Below, piece by piece: positions 36,431 to 48,900 of a DNA stretch of 64,000 bases. The stretch spans positions 186,001 to 250,000 of the forward strand of contig CAJNOJ010000053.1 of the NCBI GenBank assembly GCA_905250025.1, given 5' to 3'. A model generated the notes under the pieces. The model searched no databases. It had not been told where the DNA came from and was given only the letters and a program-made list of their open reading frames with translations. The stretch comes from Adineta ricciae (taxonomy: Eukaryota; Rotifera; Eurotatoria; Adinetida; Adinetidae). The first letter of the stretch is position 1, and each line of letters begins with the position of its first letter. The position numbers were made by a program, and so were the translations under genes.

Positions 36431-37026
36431 AGGAATGGAAATGTTTTGGTAGTTGTATGATTTTCCTCTGAAATGAATAAAAAAAACATGACTTGTCGTG
36501 ACGTTATGAATGCAGATATATATTTATGCATGTCTACCAAACAAACGGAAAAGAGAGACAGACAAGACAAAACGAATACAAGAAGCGGATTGGTTGAAAT
36601 AGAGGTCGCTCGATTTCAACGGGATGAGAAATTAGTTTTTATCGAAATTCATCGATTTTTCTTCAAGTTTGATTTTTTTCCGAATAAAAAGTGCTTTTCG
36701 ATGGAATATTTTCGAGTAATTTTCTTTACAACCGATACACGAGAGAACAGTTGGTAAATGAAGGATTATTTTGTTTGGTTGTTCGAGAATCAATAAGAAA
36801 AGACTGACGAGAGAGTTGCAAGTTATTTATTTATTTCTTTTCGAATGAGAAAGATCGGTACCTAAGAGATAAAACTATTCGAAAGCAGCAATTTCTCGAG
36901 TTTTTTCCTCAACCGAGAAAAAAATTTGAGTACTTTATTCATCATCCATCAGATGAAACGATCTTATCATTGTATGTGCAATCGAAAGTTTCTTTTTCTT
37001 GTAGATATTGTTTTCGATCAATTAAA
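36431..37026. promoter_or_regulatory. Divergent region between 7TM gene and RPL13A
   Basis: About 600 bp between divergent starts. The part just before 37027 is pyrimidine-rich (TTTCTTTTTCTTGTAG), which may be the end of a leader intron, as its TTCTTGTAG has acceptor form. No gene is supported here. Confidence 0.4.
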
Positions 37027-37754
37027 ATGCCAAAAACAGCCCTTGCCCGTACGAAAGCTGTAAGTCATCTTACCTTAATCGCAAATATTGTTCTCTTGAA
37101 CACTCCCTCGATGATCTATTTTAGTTACAACCAGTTGGCTTTCGAGCTCAATCTATAATCATCGATGGTCGTGGTCATTTAATTGGTCGTTTGGCAGCTA
37201 CAGTCGCCAAAACTATCCTCCAAGGTCATAACGTTGTCATTGTTCGATGTGAAGGTTTAAACATCAGTGGATCATTCTACCGAAACAAACTTAAATATTT
37301 GGAATTTCTTCGCAAGCGTTGTAACATCAATCCATCACGAGGTCCATTCCATTTCCGCGCACCATCGAAGATCTTCACACGCATTGTACGCGGAATGGTT
37401 CCACATAAAACCGAACGTGGAAAACAAGCTTTAGTACGTCTTCGCGCTTTCGAAGGTATTCCAACACCCTACGATAAAAAGAAACGTATGATCGTTCCAA
37501 GCGCTCTACGTACGTTACGACTCAAACCACGTCGTCGTTTTACTGAACTCGGTCGTTTATCCACTGAAGTCGGCTGGCAATATGAAACCGTTGTTGCAAC
37601 ATTAGAAAAGAAACGTAAGATCAAGGCTAAACACTACTATTTACGCCAACGTGAATTGAAAAAATTGAAAACCACAGCTACAAAGAAATTAAGTTCGAAA
37701 CCACAAGTCGCGAAACATCTCGCTGTACTTCAAAAATATGGTTATCAACTCTAA
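37027..37754 (+). CDS. RPL13A: 60S ribosomal protein L13a (uL13)
   Basis: Two exons (37027-37059 and 37125-37754) encode 220 residues, slightly longer than vertebrate RPL13A (203). The uL13 core is unmistakable: [54 protein letters not shown] and [20 protein letters not shown], then a basic helical tail (RELKKLKTT). The intron after the first eleven codons is phase 0. The protein is a large-subunit component placed near the tunnel exit side. Codons favour C/T-ending fourfold sites typical of highly expressed genes. The small extra N-terminal PKTALART leader is short and basic. Confidence is high. Confidence 0.96.
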
Positions 37755-38840
37755 ACAAGTGAAAAGAACGATCATTTTCTTGTTTTTGTTGTTTTTGTTT
37801 ATTGATCATCTGTGATTGTAATTGAACGACAAGAACGAAAATTTCATTGAGATGAAAAAAAGAATAAAAAATAAATATCGAGAACATTCTTCGAAAAACA
37901 ACCCAAGCCAACTGTTCCGGCAGGCGATGCCAATATTTCGTTTCATGTGCATTCATCATTAGTTCGAGCAAATGTAAGATTAATCTCTTTCCATTCATAA
38001 GCACTTCTCACTTGATCGATCGTGAGGAAAACAATCATGAAAAGAAAATTAATCAAGAAATACATTTGACACTCAAGAAATTTCCTTTCCAGATTAGTTA
38101 CAATGACTTCTATTGATGAAAAAATAACAATAAAAATCTCTCTTTTCCTTCCATGACCATGATCGCCAATTGCCTTCTTTCCTAATCGTTGCTGTTTTGC
38201 TTAGCTCGAGATTAGATTTCATTTCATGTCATTAGAATTCACATGTGTTTTCTGATCATACGCTTTTCTTTGTGTATTCAAAAGATCTATTTGATACTAT
38301 CCTTCATAGTCATCACGTTCAGATTGTTTGTTTTTCTCCTGTCAGCAATCCACTGATCTTTACTAATAAACTGTTATCACTCGATTCAAATCGGATTGAT
38401 CTTATTGGCTTAATTCCTTCTTATTCATCACATGGACCATATGTTTCTTTAGCTTGTATATATCTTTACACTTCGATTGTGTACATATATGCACTACTAT
38501 CTCTTTATTTAACTGCTACTATTCATCCATCTTCTAGTGTTATTTCGACAATTCTATTATGTATATTTGTCCTAGAAATGAAATAAGCGAGTACAATGCA
38601 AGTGATTGTTCTTTTGAACACATTGATTGTCTATGAAAGTAAATAGACGAGTAAATTTCGGTAAACAATCAATTGATTTAGCACCTCATATTCGTCTTTC
38701 TTTCATCCAAATAAACATTTTTTATGAGCGGAAGCTTTTGTGTACAGAACGGTCGAAAGGTCGTCACATTTTTACGAAATTGAAGCACGTCGTACATTGT
38801 TTGGAGCTTGTCTGACAATGACCATATCATTCTCTTCTAG
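37755..38840. other. Intergenic region upstream of the spectraplakin gene
   Basis: About 1.1 kb. The last bases, TTCTCTTCTAG directly before ATG 38841, form a good splice acceptor, so one or more 5' non-coding or alternative exons of the spectraplakin gene probably lie here. A hydrophobic open frame at 38245-38586 has no similarity I recognise and low coding character. Confidence 0.4.
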
Positions 38841-39998
38841 ATGTCATTTGAAATGGTCGTCGATGATAATAATAACCATTACTTTCCCGATCTCAACGAA
38901 CAAGATTGGATTTTAGAAAAGCCGATTTCGGTCTTGTCATTGGATCTAGCTGATCGAAAAGTTCTCAAAGTAGCCGATCAACGTGATGCTGTTCAGAAGA
39001 AAACATTTACCAAATGGATGAATTTCTATCTCTCAACGAGAAATGGTCTACATGTTGATGATCTTTTCGTAGATCTACGTGATGGACATTTGCTATTAAC
39101 TCTATTAGAAATATTGACAAATCAAACAATCGTATGTGTGAATTTTTGAAATGTTGAAGAAGAAAAATATTTGTTTTAGCCAAGAGAACGTGGATCATCG
39201 AAATTTCATGCTTTGAGAAATATTGAACAGTGCCTTCAATCACTGGAATGCGATCACAATGTGAGACAAATTAGCAAGTTCGATGTGTTTACTTTTGTGT
39301 ATTTAGATTCGTTTGGTAAACATTCGTCCTGAAGAATTAGTGAATGGCAATCCTAAATTAACCCTAGGGCTTATCTGGCGAATCATCCTTCATTTCCAAG
39401 TAAGTTACACGATCGATCATCGTTTGATATTTACTTTCTTGTGTATAAGTTTTCCGACGCGATACTGTTTTCCTCGGATGAAGCCGTATCAACTGCATTG
39501 ACAGAATCGGTCCCATTGAAAACATCAACGAAAAAACTAATTCTCGATCAAGTTCCTGCTAATTACCGAACGAGATTATTGCTATGGGCTCGACAACATT
39601 GCCAAGATTATCCTGGCGTATCTATGGACGATTTTACCTCTTCGTGGAGAAACGGTCGAGCTTTCCTCGTTATCCTACATCGACATAAGTTTGTGTAGAT
39701 GGTACATTTTGATTCGTTGCATTTACCATTGTTTATTTTAGTCCGAAACTAATTGATATCAAACAAGTGTACCGCTCTTCGAATCGAGACAATCTTATGT
39801 ACGCTTTTGATTTTGCAGAAAAACACTATGGAATTACAAAACTCATCGATCCTGAAGGTAAATTTAGAGAAAGTTGAAGTCACTAAATCATTTGGATGTT
39901 TCAGATGTGGATTCCGATGAGCCGGATGAAAAAAGTATCCTTCTATACATTTCTCATCTATACAAAGCTTGCCCAATTGTGCCGGTCCATCCATATCA
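38841..39998 (+). other. Spectraplakin CH1-CH2 actin-binding domain
   Basis: The first conserved block, [20 protein letters not shown] then [20 protein letters not shown], is CH1, continuing through [18 protein letters not shown] and [22 protein letters not shown]2 starts at [20 protein letters not shown] and runs through [40 protein letters not shown] and [13 protein letters not shown]. Five or six small exons are joined. Both CH modules look complete, so filamentous actin binding is expected. A splice acceptor immediately precedes the first ATG. Confidence 0.9.
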
Positions 39999-42900
39999 TG
40001 AACAACACAACAAAGTTCGAGTTTTGTTTCGATATTTTCGTGACTATGCTTTGATATATGAATAGATTCATCGTGAAGGTGAATTGCTGTACGAATACAC
40101 GACGCTTTCGACAGACGTTATGCAATGGATAAGACAAAAAATGGACTATCTCAATCGTAAAATTAAATTTCAAACTTTTGAGCAATTTCGAACATTTGAA
40201 GACAACTTTCAAAAGATGAAACACACCGAATTACCCAAGTATCATCGATTATTTTATCGATTAAAATCCATCGATGCCGAATTCGAAGTAACATCTAAAC
40301 ATATTCGTCATTCATTCCATTCATCCTCTGTAATAGATCCTACAATCAAACGAATCATTGCAACCAGATATACATTCATTAAATCTAGCTTGGAACAAAT
40401 TAGAAGTTACTCTGACTCAAACAGAGATCGATCTTCAACATTATGAGAAACTTGAACGTGATCTTGACTCAATCGAACGTGATATAACCAATATCGAAAT
40501 AAAAGTTCGTTGATTTTCTGCTTCGAAAAAGAGACTCTTTTTTTTTTCTTAAAAAATGTTTTAGTCGAAACCATTTGATACACACTACATCAATGAGATA
40601 CAAATCAAGTTAGAACAAATGATCAACCATTTTCACACTCTCTCGTTACCTGATGAGCAGACACGTATGGTCTTAGAGAGAATCAATCAATTAAACTTTC
40701 GAATTGATATACATTTAATCTCATCACCGATCGTTGCCAGTTCGAGTCCATTACATCAGGTAGGATTTTCAATTAGAAAATCAATCGTTGACTAATCGAC
40801 GAGAACAAACGCCTTTGACATTTTTCCTTTTCTGAGCATCATTGAAGAGAAATGAATCGGAGACGATTAGTAAAACGATGGTTGATTTAACTTCGAACTC
40901 ATCGGATCGGATCAGATAACGTAAAATAACAGGAATACACTGTCTTAAAGTGACGTAATTCGGCCGAATTTCGCGTAGAGAAAGCTTTTAGCGCTCTAAG
41001 ACAGTTTGATCCGATTCCTGCTGTGCAAGTTAAGAGAAGAAACTTTCTTATCCGTAGGAAGAATATCACCATTCTTCATTGCTAAGAGTAAATTCGTTGA
41101 GAATGAAACAATCTGTCAAGTTCATCATCTGAGCTGACGAGACTCTTATATGGTATATATCTTGATTAGTTTACAACAGTTATCGACAATATTTCAGCCA
41201 AAACTTCTCTCTCTTCTCTTTCTAATCTAAGCAGACCTCGGGATATGCATATTACCATAGCACTTCTTTCTCGTTCTCTCTCTCTCTCTCTCTAGGAGTC
41301 TTCCGATTCCAATTAGATAGAAAATATTTTGAATTCTTGTATCCAAGGTTGTTCTTAACTATAATTCTGTACTTTATATAAGAATCTAATCAATCGATGT
41401 TTGCCTTCAATGACACATATCTATACACCGGGGGAAACTAGAAATTGTTTTCTGTCGGACAGATGATTCATTGTCAATTAGTGTGAAAAACCGTCGTCAA
41501 TATCATTCATCATAAATAATGAAATGTTTTCTTTACAGGTTCCATCATCTGGTGTCGAACAGTTGAATGTGATCGTCACTGGTGATTTCAGAGATACAAT
41601 TGTTTCTCCACAATCAGATAGTTCTGGTAAAGCTTGTCTCTTCGATGTTTTGCATTATGATAATACGATCGATATTTATAGATTCAAGTCGATCACAATC
41701 AAGAGACCTGATTAAAGAACTTCATTTGATTGATACAATTCTAACTACACTTGATCAACTAGTTCGAGAACGAACGATTCATTTACTTCAAACAAGTTCA
41801 CCATTAACTTCGGATGAACTTTTGATTCTTTACAAACAACATCAGGTTAGAGAAAAATCATCTGATTTTTGTGTCGATTACTGAATAACGAACGTACTTG
41901 AGCCATCAAGTGTTAAACATCGATATGTATCCGTCCATCATTTAGTCAATTATACGACAGCAAGTCAGTGGGATCTGTTAATGAAAAGAGAAAAAGAAGT
42001 AGTAGAGAGAGAGAAAGGGAAAATAGATTGGATAATATAAGTTGCTCATCAATAGTAATCAGTCTTATGTTTTTTCGTCAAGGCAATGGAAGAATTTTCT
42101 CTTTCTTCTCCTTTGTATTATCTATCCGAACAAATGTCTCGACAACAAGAGATAAAAAAAAAGAAAATTGCATATCCTACGACAGACGTTCGTGAATTGA
42201 ATAGCAAACACAAAGGAAAACTACGAAAAGGGAATCTGGTGATATCATTGAGATTAACGGTAGCATTGGTTGTTACTCAACAAATCATAATAACAGCAGT
42301 ATGTGGAAACCATATGCATCCAATTGCCATCATCGTTGGGATAGATTGAGAACTTGTGTTCATTAGATAATCAGTTGTGAACAAGTGATGTACCGCTCTT
42401 TTTCTACCTCATCTGCCGATCATCGGCATAACAATCGTGCATCAACAGCAACATGTCGACATTTGCCTGTTCGGCTTGTTTACAATAACGTCGATGATTT
42501 TTATTCTTCCGATACTGACGCTCAATATAAAACACATCTTCAACACATCTCAGCGTGCACAACCAGCTCTTCTTCGCCAAGTTCAATAAACAATGGATGC
42601 TATCGCATACTGCCTTTTCAATATTCACCTACTGAGCAACACCTATCGGATCTTCCCAGTGTAACAGCGAATGAACGTGGAATTAACGTTCGAATCAACC
42701 TCCATCGTCCTCAACGTCGTCACAAACGTCGACATCGTCGACATAAAACCGAAGAATACGAACGTCGTTCTCACAAACACATGACGAAAGAACAACAACA
42801 TTACAGTTCTTGCCCTGTCCTTTACAGAAATACTTCGAATGTAAAATTGTCAGCTCCCTCGAATATCACCTACATCGAAACACGATCCATTGTACGAAAT

Positions 42901-45900
42901 GGTTCAGCTGATCAATTAAATAAGAATAAATCTATAGTGGACGCTCCCGTAAAGCGCATCCCATTTAAACCCAATGTTATATCTACACACGCGATTCGAG
43001 AAGAAGAGGAATGATTGAAAAAAGTTTTGATTCGATTGTGAATTTTCTTTTGTATTTTCTAGGATTTCGAACACGAACTTGTCTCCCAAACAAATCGTGT
43101 TGAAAAGATTCGAACTCAACAATCCAGTTCATCTGCACATCACGAAGTAAATTCACTAGTTACTCAAACATCTGATCACATTCAAGATTTATTCAACATG
43201 TCCAAGAACTATTCGGACAAGTAAATCCTTACTTATAGTTTTCCCAAGTTACGTTTTCTTTCGAATGTCTAGATTAGACATCGCTGATACTGCTTTAAAT
43301 CTTTTGAATAACCTAACCGCTCAAATTATTGACTTGGAAACACGTTTAGTTTCTCAACCATCCCTCGTCGATGACGAGGACTCCATTCGCCATCAATTCA
43401 ACGAACTTAATGAACTTAACAATCATCTTCAAACGTTGGAGAAGTCCGTGAAAGAACTTCTCCGACACAGTGAACAACTTAGTAACGAAAGATTAATCCG
43501 TATCAGCGAACAATTAGCGACACGATGGAAACGAATCACTTCGGAAATTTATCAAAGGTTTTTCTCTCTTCGTTATTCGAAACAATATCATTTGTATGTT
43601 TCGATGTCATTTAGGAAACGATCAATTCTTCAAATAATCGAATCACATCGATCGTTTCACAATGTGTTTCAAAACGAAGAAAACGCGTTGAACCATCTTC
43701 AAAGTCGAATCCAACTTCTCGAACCAATCACCAACGATCCGAACAACCTTCATCGCATAGCAAAAACTGTCACTGTAAAAACAAAACCATCAAACAAAAA
43801 CCTTTCATTTCGACACATGATTCTGTTCGTAGGATTTGTTCAATGATGTTCTTTTTCAAGCCCAATCCGTTGAGCACATGAACGATGTAGCCGTGAAATT
43901 CATGGAAGAAGTTAAGGTAATATTTATTTCAACTTTCGAGCATGCAACTTACTTTGAAAACACAACGAACTATTCGTAGTTGGCATGTCATTTGCTGCAT
44001 GTGAACAACTTTAATTCTAATAAAAAAAAACCTCGTTTTTTTAACCGTGATCATATAGATGCATGACAAAATTTTGAAACATTTTCGTTTATCACTATGT
44101 GATTTAAACTCAATCGCATTCAAACGACGACGGATATCATCCAATGGTCAACGAGCTTCATTAGTAGTTCTAAAACAAGTCGAATCGTTCGATAAGTAAG
44201 ACGAAGAAATCTTCCGAGCTGCAAAACTCAGTCGAATCTTTTTTGTTTCAGACGGTACGCAAATCTTCTCATGAAGATAGAAGAATATGCACGCTTATTG
44301 AAGAAGAATTTCAACAGTATCGGCCAAGTAACGAAGCAATGATTTGATTTATGACTAAACCTTTTATCAATGTTATTTATAGACAATCAATCTTCCAATT
44401 GATTCAATATCCAATCTGATACATTGTTATCGAAGTACAATTCTCTCGAGATATGATATTACTTTCGAATCGTTTCTTTCATCCGATGAAGATGAGCAGA
44501 GAATTCCGAAGAAAACAACAAGTAAGTGACAATTGTCTGGAGCAAAGGCATTGCCCGCATCAGCACACATATGTGTGTGTGTGAGAGAGAGTATCGAAGA
44601 AGAATAATTACAGGATATATATATATCAGATAAGAAGATACCCTATTCTTCCCTACGAAACAAGGTCGAGCACATTGACACTCTCATTCTTTAGTTGTCT
44701 TTCATTTTTATTTTATATATGTATGATCAAATGCACAAAAAGAAGGTCATCTAGTATCAACTAGGGTTAGACTACAATACAGTCGTCGTCGTCGTCCTTC
44801 ATTCATTTCGTGCGTTTTCAGTTCTGATCGAACGAGGGATGTTCGAATGAACTTTCTCCTATCATTTGATTTAATCCATATGTATATCTTGATTTATCTT
44901 TGGTGTCAAGTTAAGCATGAAAGAGAGAGACAGACAGACAGAGAAAGAAAATGATTCGATACATCGATATTAACTTCGAGATGTATCTCCAGAGAGATAT
45001 AGTAACAAACAATCGTTGATGATGATAATATTTTAAAAGATAATATGTACATTATCTGGATATTTTGCTCTTTTCATCGGCGATCTATTCAAGCCTGTGT
45101 TCGTCTTACACACTTTTCTCGAGATAATCGACAACTAAATCAAAACAATCGGTTGACTAAACAATGTTCTTTTATCTCTTCTAATTGATATCAGCCATGC
45201 CTTTTGCTACTTTAACAGTGACGAATATTAAAAAATCTTCATTCAACTCCACCTTATAGTCTTCATCGGATTAGAACAACGAGGAAAATTTGTAATGAAG
45301 ATGTTGACACACATCTAATCTCCTTTCTCATTTCTTGTCATATGCCTATGTAGTGTTGAGCCAGTTATTTTATATTCTAGAAGAAAATGAAAGAACGATG
45401 GTAAATACGTATACGGTATATGCAGAAGTGTGTGTGTATGTATATAGAGAGAAAGAGTGAAAGCAGTAAAAATATAACAAATCGAGGTTTATGCGCTAGA
45501 TGTGCATGCTCTTTCTTTTTTTTTCTCTCCGTTTTATATTTCTCTTATAGCTTCCTTTTATTGTCCGTCCGACCGTTGTTGTGGACGCTGCCGGCTCACT
45601 CATATACATATACATTGTTTCTTCATGTCCCTTTTTACGTCATCGAATATTTCATATTCTCCTCGTTTTAAAATAAGATGTATATGTCTACGGAGAAAAG
45701 TTTGAAGTGAAGAACAAACAACTAATTCTCTCTCTCTCTGTCTTTTTGTATGCCTCTCTGGTCGCTTATGTAAAATTGAAAGATTCATGATGACGTCATT
45801 CAATCTGTTGTCTTTCTCGTAGGTTTTATTGACTTGTCACACGGAAAGGTCACGATAAATCATCATCCATTATCATCAAACGATGGTTCGGTTTCATTTG

Positions 45901-48900
45901 AAACGACTTATGTTATTCCAAGAACAGAAATCGAAACTGACCAAAATCGAATAGCTAATCTGAATAATAATAACAATAATGATAATGATAATAAACTTCA
46001 GTTCATTGTTCAAAAGCAACCATCGTTATCGTCGGCAATTTCGAATGCTAATATAATTGTAACAAATTCGAAATCAAATGAAATGACAAAACGAAAAAAT
46101 CTCTCGTTTGTTGATGCGGTCAATAGTAAATATCTCGATTTGTCAACGGGTCTCTTTTCTTCTCCTTTTCCATTCGCTCTTTCTTCTTCTTATTCTTCTT
46201 CTTCTCCTTTTTCTTCCTCTACATCGCCGCCCGACCACCATCGCCATCCTCGCAACCATTTCTCTTCTTCATCGTCTTCGCCGCCACATACAACCGACAA
46301 CAAAAATCTTCTCTCTACGTCGCCGTTGTTGGTGAATAATTATCCTCCTCCCGTTGGCGCAGACTCCACCATAACCACAACTAATACAACTACGTCCATT
46401 ACATTGAAAGAGGCGATCGACACAAATATTCTAGACGCGCGTAGCGCCTACGTGGTCGATACGCTCGAACAACGGTAAGTAAGACAAAGAAAGCAAAAGA
46501 GAGAAAACGAAAGGAAAAATTCAAGATTTGTGTGTTGCCTCGAATATTTTTCTCGGAGATAGAACAAAATTTTCTGCACATGTTTGTTTTTTTTTCTGTC
46601 AGTGTACAATGAAAAGCAATCAAAAGATGTAATAGGCACTCTTCGACTCACAAATGAAATTCAATCGTAGTTTTTGTACGAAGCACGTTCATTTCTGCTT
46701 AGCATACGAATGAGAAATTTATATATGAATAGAATGTATACATATGAAAAGACAATAGTCGCCAGATTTTATCTCATTTTTCTAATAAAAATCTGTTTTA
46801 TGTATATACATCGTTATATGTCTGTATCTCGAGTTCGATGTCAGTTGAAGCCATAGTAGTTATTTGTGATTTTAACGAACAATGATCGAAAAGAAAATAA
46901 TTCATTTTTTTTTGTCTACTCCATTTTCAGAAATTACGATTTACGCGAAGCTTATTCTCGTGGGTTAATCAATTCGACTAATCACCATATATTCGATCGT
47001 GCAACATCACGACAAGTTGACTTAGGTGAAGCACTAAAAATGGGTATTCTCAAAGTTGGTGATCCACCCTCGTACAATGTCATTTCGAAAACCGAATCAC
47101 TTGTCATTTCAAGTGTCTTTGATCATCGTGCAAATACTTTTATCGATCCAAATACCGCAATTCGTGCAAAAATCCTTGATCCCTATCATGGCTTATATTT
47201 CAATAATTTAACTCAAGAATCAGTTTCAATTGACGATGCAATGAGCAAAGGTTTCGTTCTCGTTGAACAACAACAACCAACAGCGAATCACAATCATCAT
47301 CATCATCATCCCAACGACAAATATGTTATATCAACATCATTAATACGAGAAACACGATCATACCATTTACTCGGTGTACGAGATTATCTTAACAACAAAG
47401 AATTAACTGTTCAGGAAGCGATTCAAGTTGGAATCTTAGATAAACAAAATGGACAATATATCAATCGAAAAACGAATGAAATCTTCTCTATTTCAGAAGC
47501 GATCGCTCAAGGACATATACGTGCTCAACCATTACCAGTCGATGCAACAATTAATTCAGATACAGCAAGCAACAGTCAAATAAAACGTGGAACAGTTAAA
47601 GAAACGAAGACTTATACATTAAAAAGTGCGATACATCCTCGTACACGCCAAGAAATACCGATTCGTCTGGCGATTGACGAAGGCATTATCGATCATGCGA
47701 AAGGTTTTTATGTAAATAGTATTACAGGTGAAAATCTGCCAATAAGTGTTGCAATTGAGAAAGGATTAATCTTCACGGAATTGATCGATCAACATCCGCG
47801 ACGGTTCGTGAAGAATTTAATTATCGAGCAAGTTATTGATCCCGTGACAAATCGTCGTCTGGGTGTTACTGAAGCGATTAAAACAGGTCTATTGAATTCA
47901 AATATCACAATTTACTATCATTCCGTTACACAAAAACAAATGAGTATACTTGAAGCGTACGAACAAGGTCTTATCATTGGCAAACTTCGCGATCAACATC
48001 CTCCATCATTTTATGGTGATCAACACGAACAAGTTTTCTATTTAATCACAGGTGTTACTGATATACGAACTGATAAAGTTTATAATCTTCAAGAAGGTAA
48101 TAAGTGACAAACAAAATGGCAACAAAAAATGTTTTATTGTATTTAGGTATTCAACAAAAACTTTTCGATCATAAAAAAGGTGTGTATATTCATCCAGTCA
48201 CAGGCGATGAAATCAATATCGGTGATGCAGTTAAACGAGGCTTTATTCAAGTTCAATCAGTCTCCTCTCAGATTATATTTAACAATATCGAACATATTTC
48301 ATCTATCGACAGACGTCGTGCAATAATCAGTCAAGAACCGTATGGAAATGGCAACGATTCGCGTTCGAAATTATCGATACGAATCGAATCTCAATCACGA
48401 CCACGAACACCCTACGAAATCAATGAATCGGAAGTTTTACAACGTGAGAAAGACGTGGTGGAAATTGAATCTGTTCAACGTCTACCCCGACACAAAAAAC
48501 AACATCAGAGCACACGTGAAGAACAAATCATTGAAGAACATACAACGAATGTATTCGATCGTGAAATTTTCGTTCATCAAAACAATCCTCTACGACCGAA
48601 ATCCACCGATCAGCAACGACAACAATATATCGAAGAAGTCGTTATCGACGATGGAATCAATCCTAATCGTCGAGCGAAAGTTGATATTAAAGAAGATCGA
48701 CGCACATTACATAAAGAAATTGTTATTGAAGGCGATAGATACATGCCACCGCCATTACCACCAAAAGACCATGTTGTGATTAATGGTTCACATCGAGAAA
48801 ATGAGGTAATCGAACGATAAATTTTAATTAAAAGATAAGGCACATTGACAATGAGCAATGCATATGAGAAGAAGCAGAAGAAGAATCGATCTTGAGTTCT

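Larger units (their letters stand above)
40066..44521 (+). other. Spectraplakin plakin domain (spectrin-like helices)
   Basis: Exons from [20 protein letters not shown] encode helical repeats of the plakin domain, through [16 protein letters not shown] and [20 protein letters not shown] to [17 protein letters not shown] 46-nt intron after FEVT-preceding Glu (GTAACA donor near 40290, acceptor near 40335) is needed to keep the frame and yields [19 protein letters not shown], a good repeat helix. An SH3 insert typical of plakin domains was not recognised, although the 41539-41846 exons could replace it. Two large introns interrupt the domain. Confidence 0.75.

Noticed and set aside
38245..38586. 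113-codon hydrophobic open frame upstream of spectraplakin
   Set aside because: No recognisable similarity, AT-rich composition like flanking non-coding DNA, no splice context; it may be 5' leader sequence.
40290..40446. Apparent frameshift in the spectraplakin plakin domain
   Set aside because: A 46-nt GT-AG intron (GTAACA donor, AATAG acceptor) restores a spectrin-type helix, so no frameshift is needed.
41270..41296. CT-dinucleotide run followed by AG, resembling a splice acceptor
   Set aside because: The following sequence has no open frame that continues the protein; treated as an intronic microsatellite.
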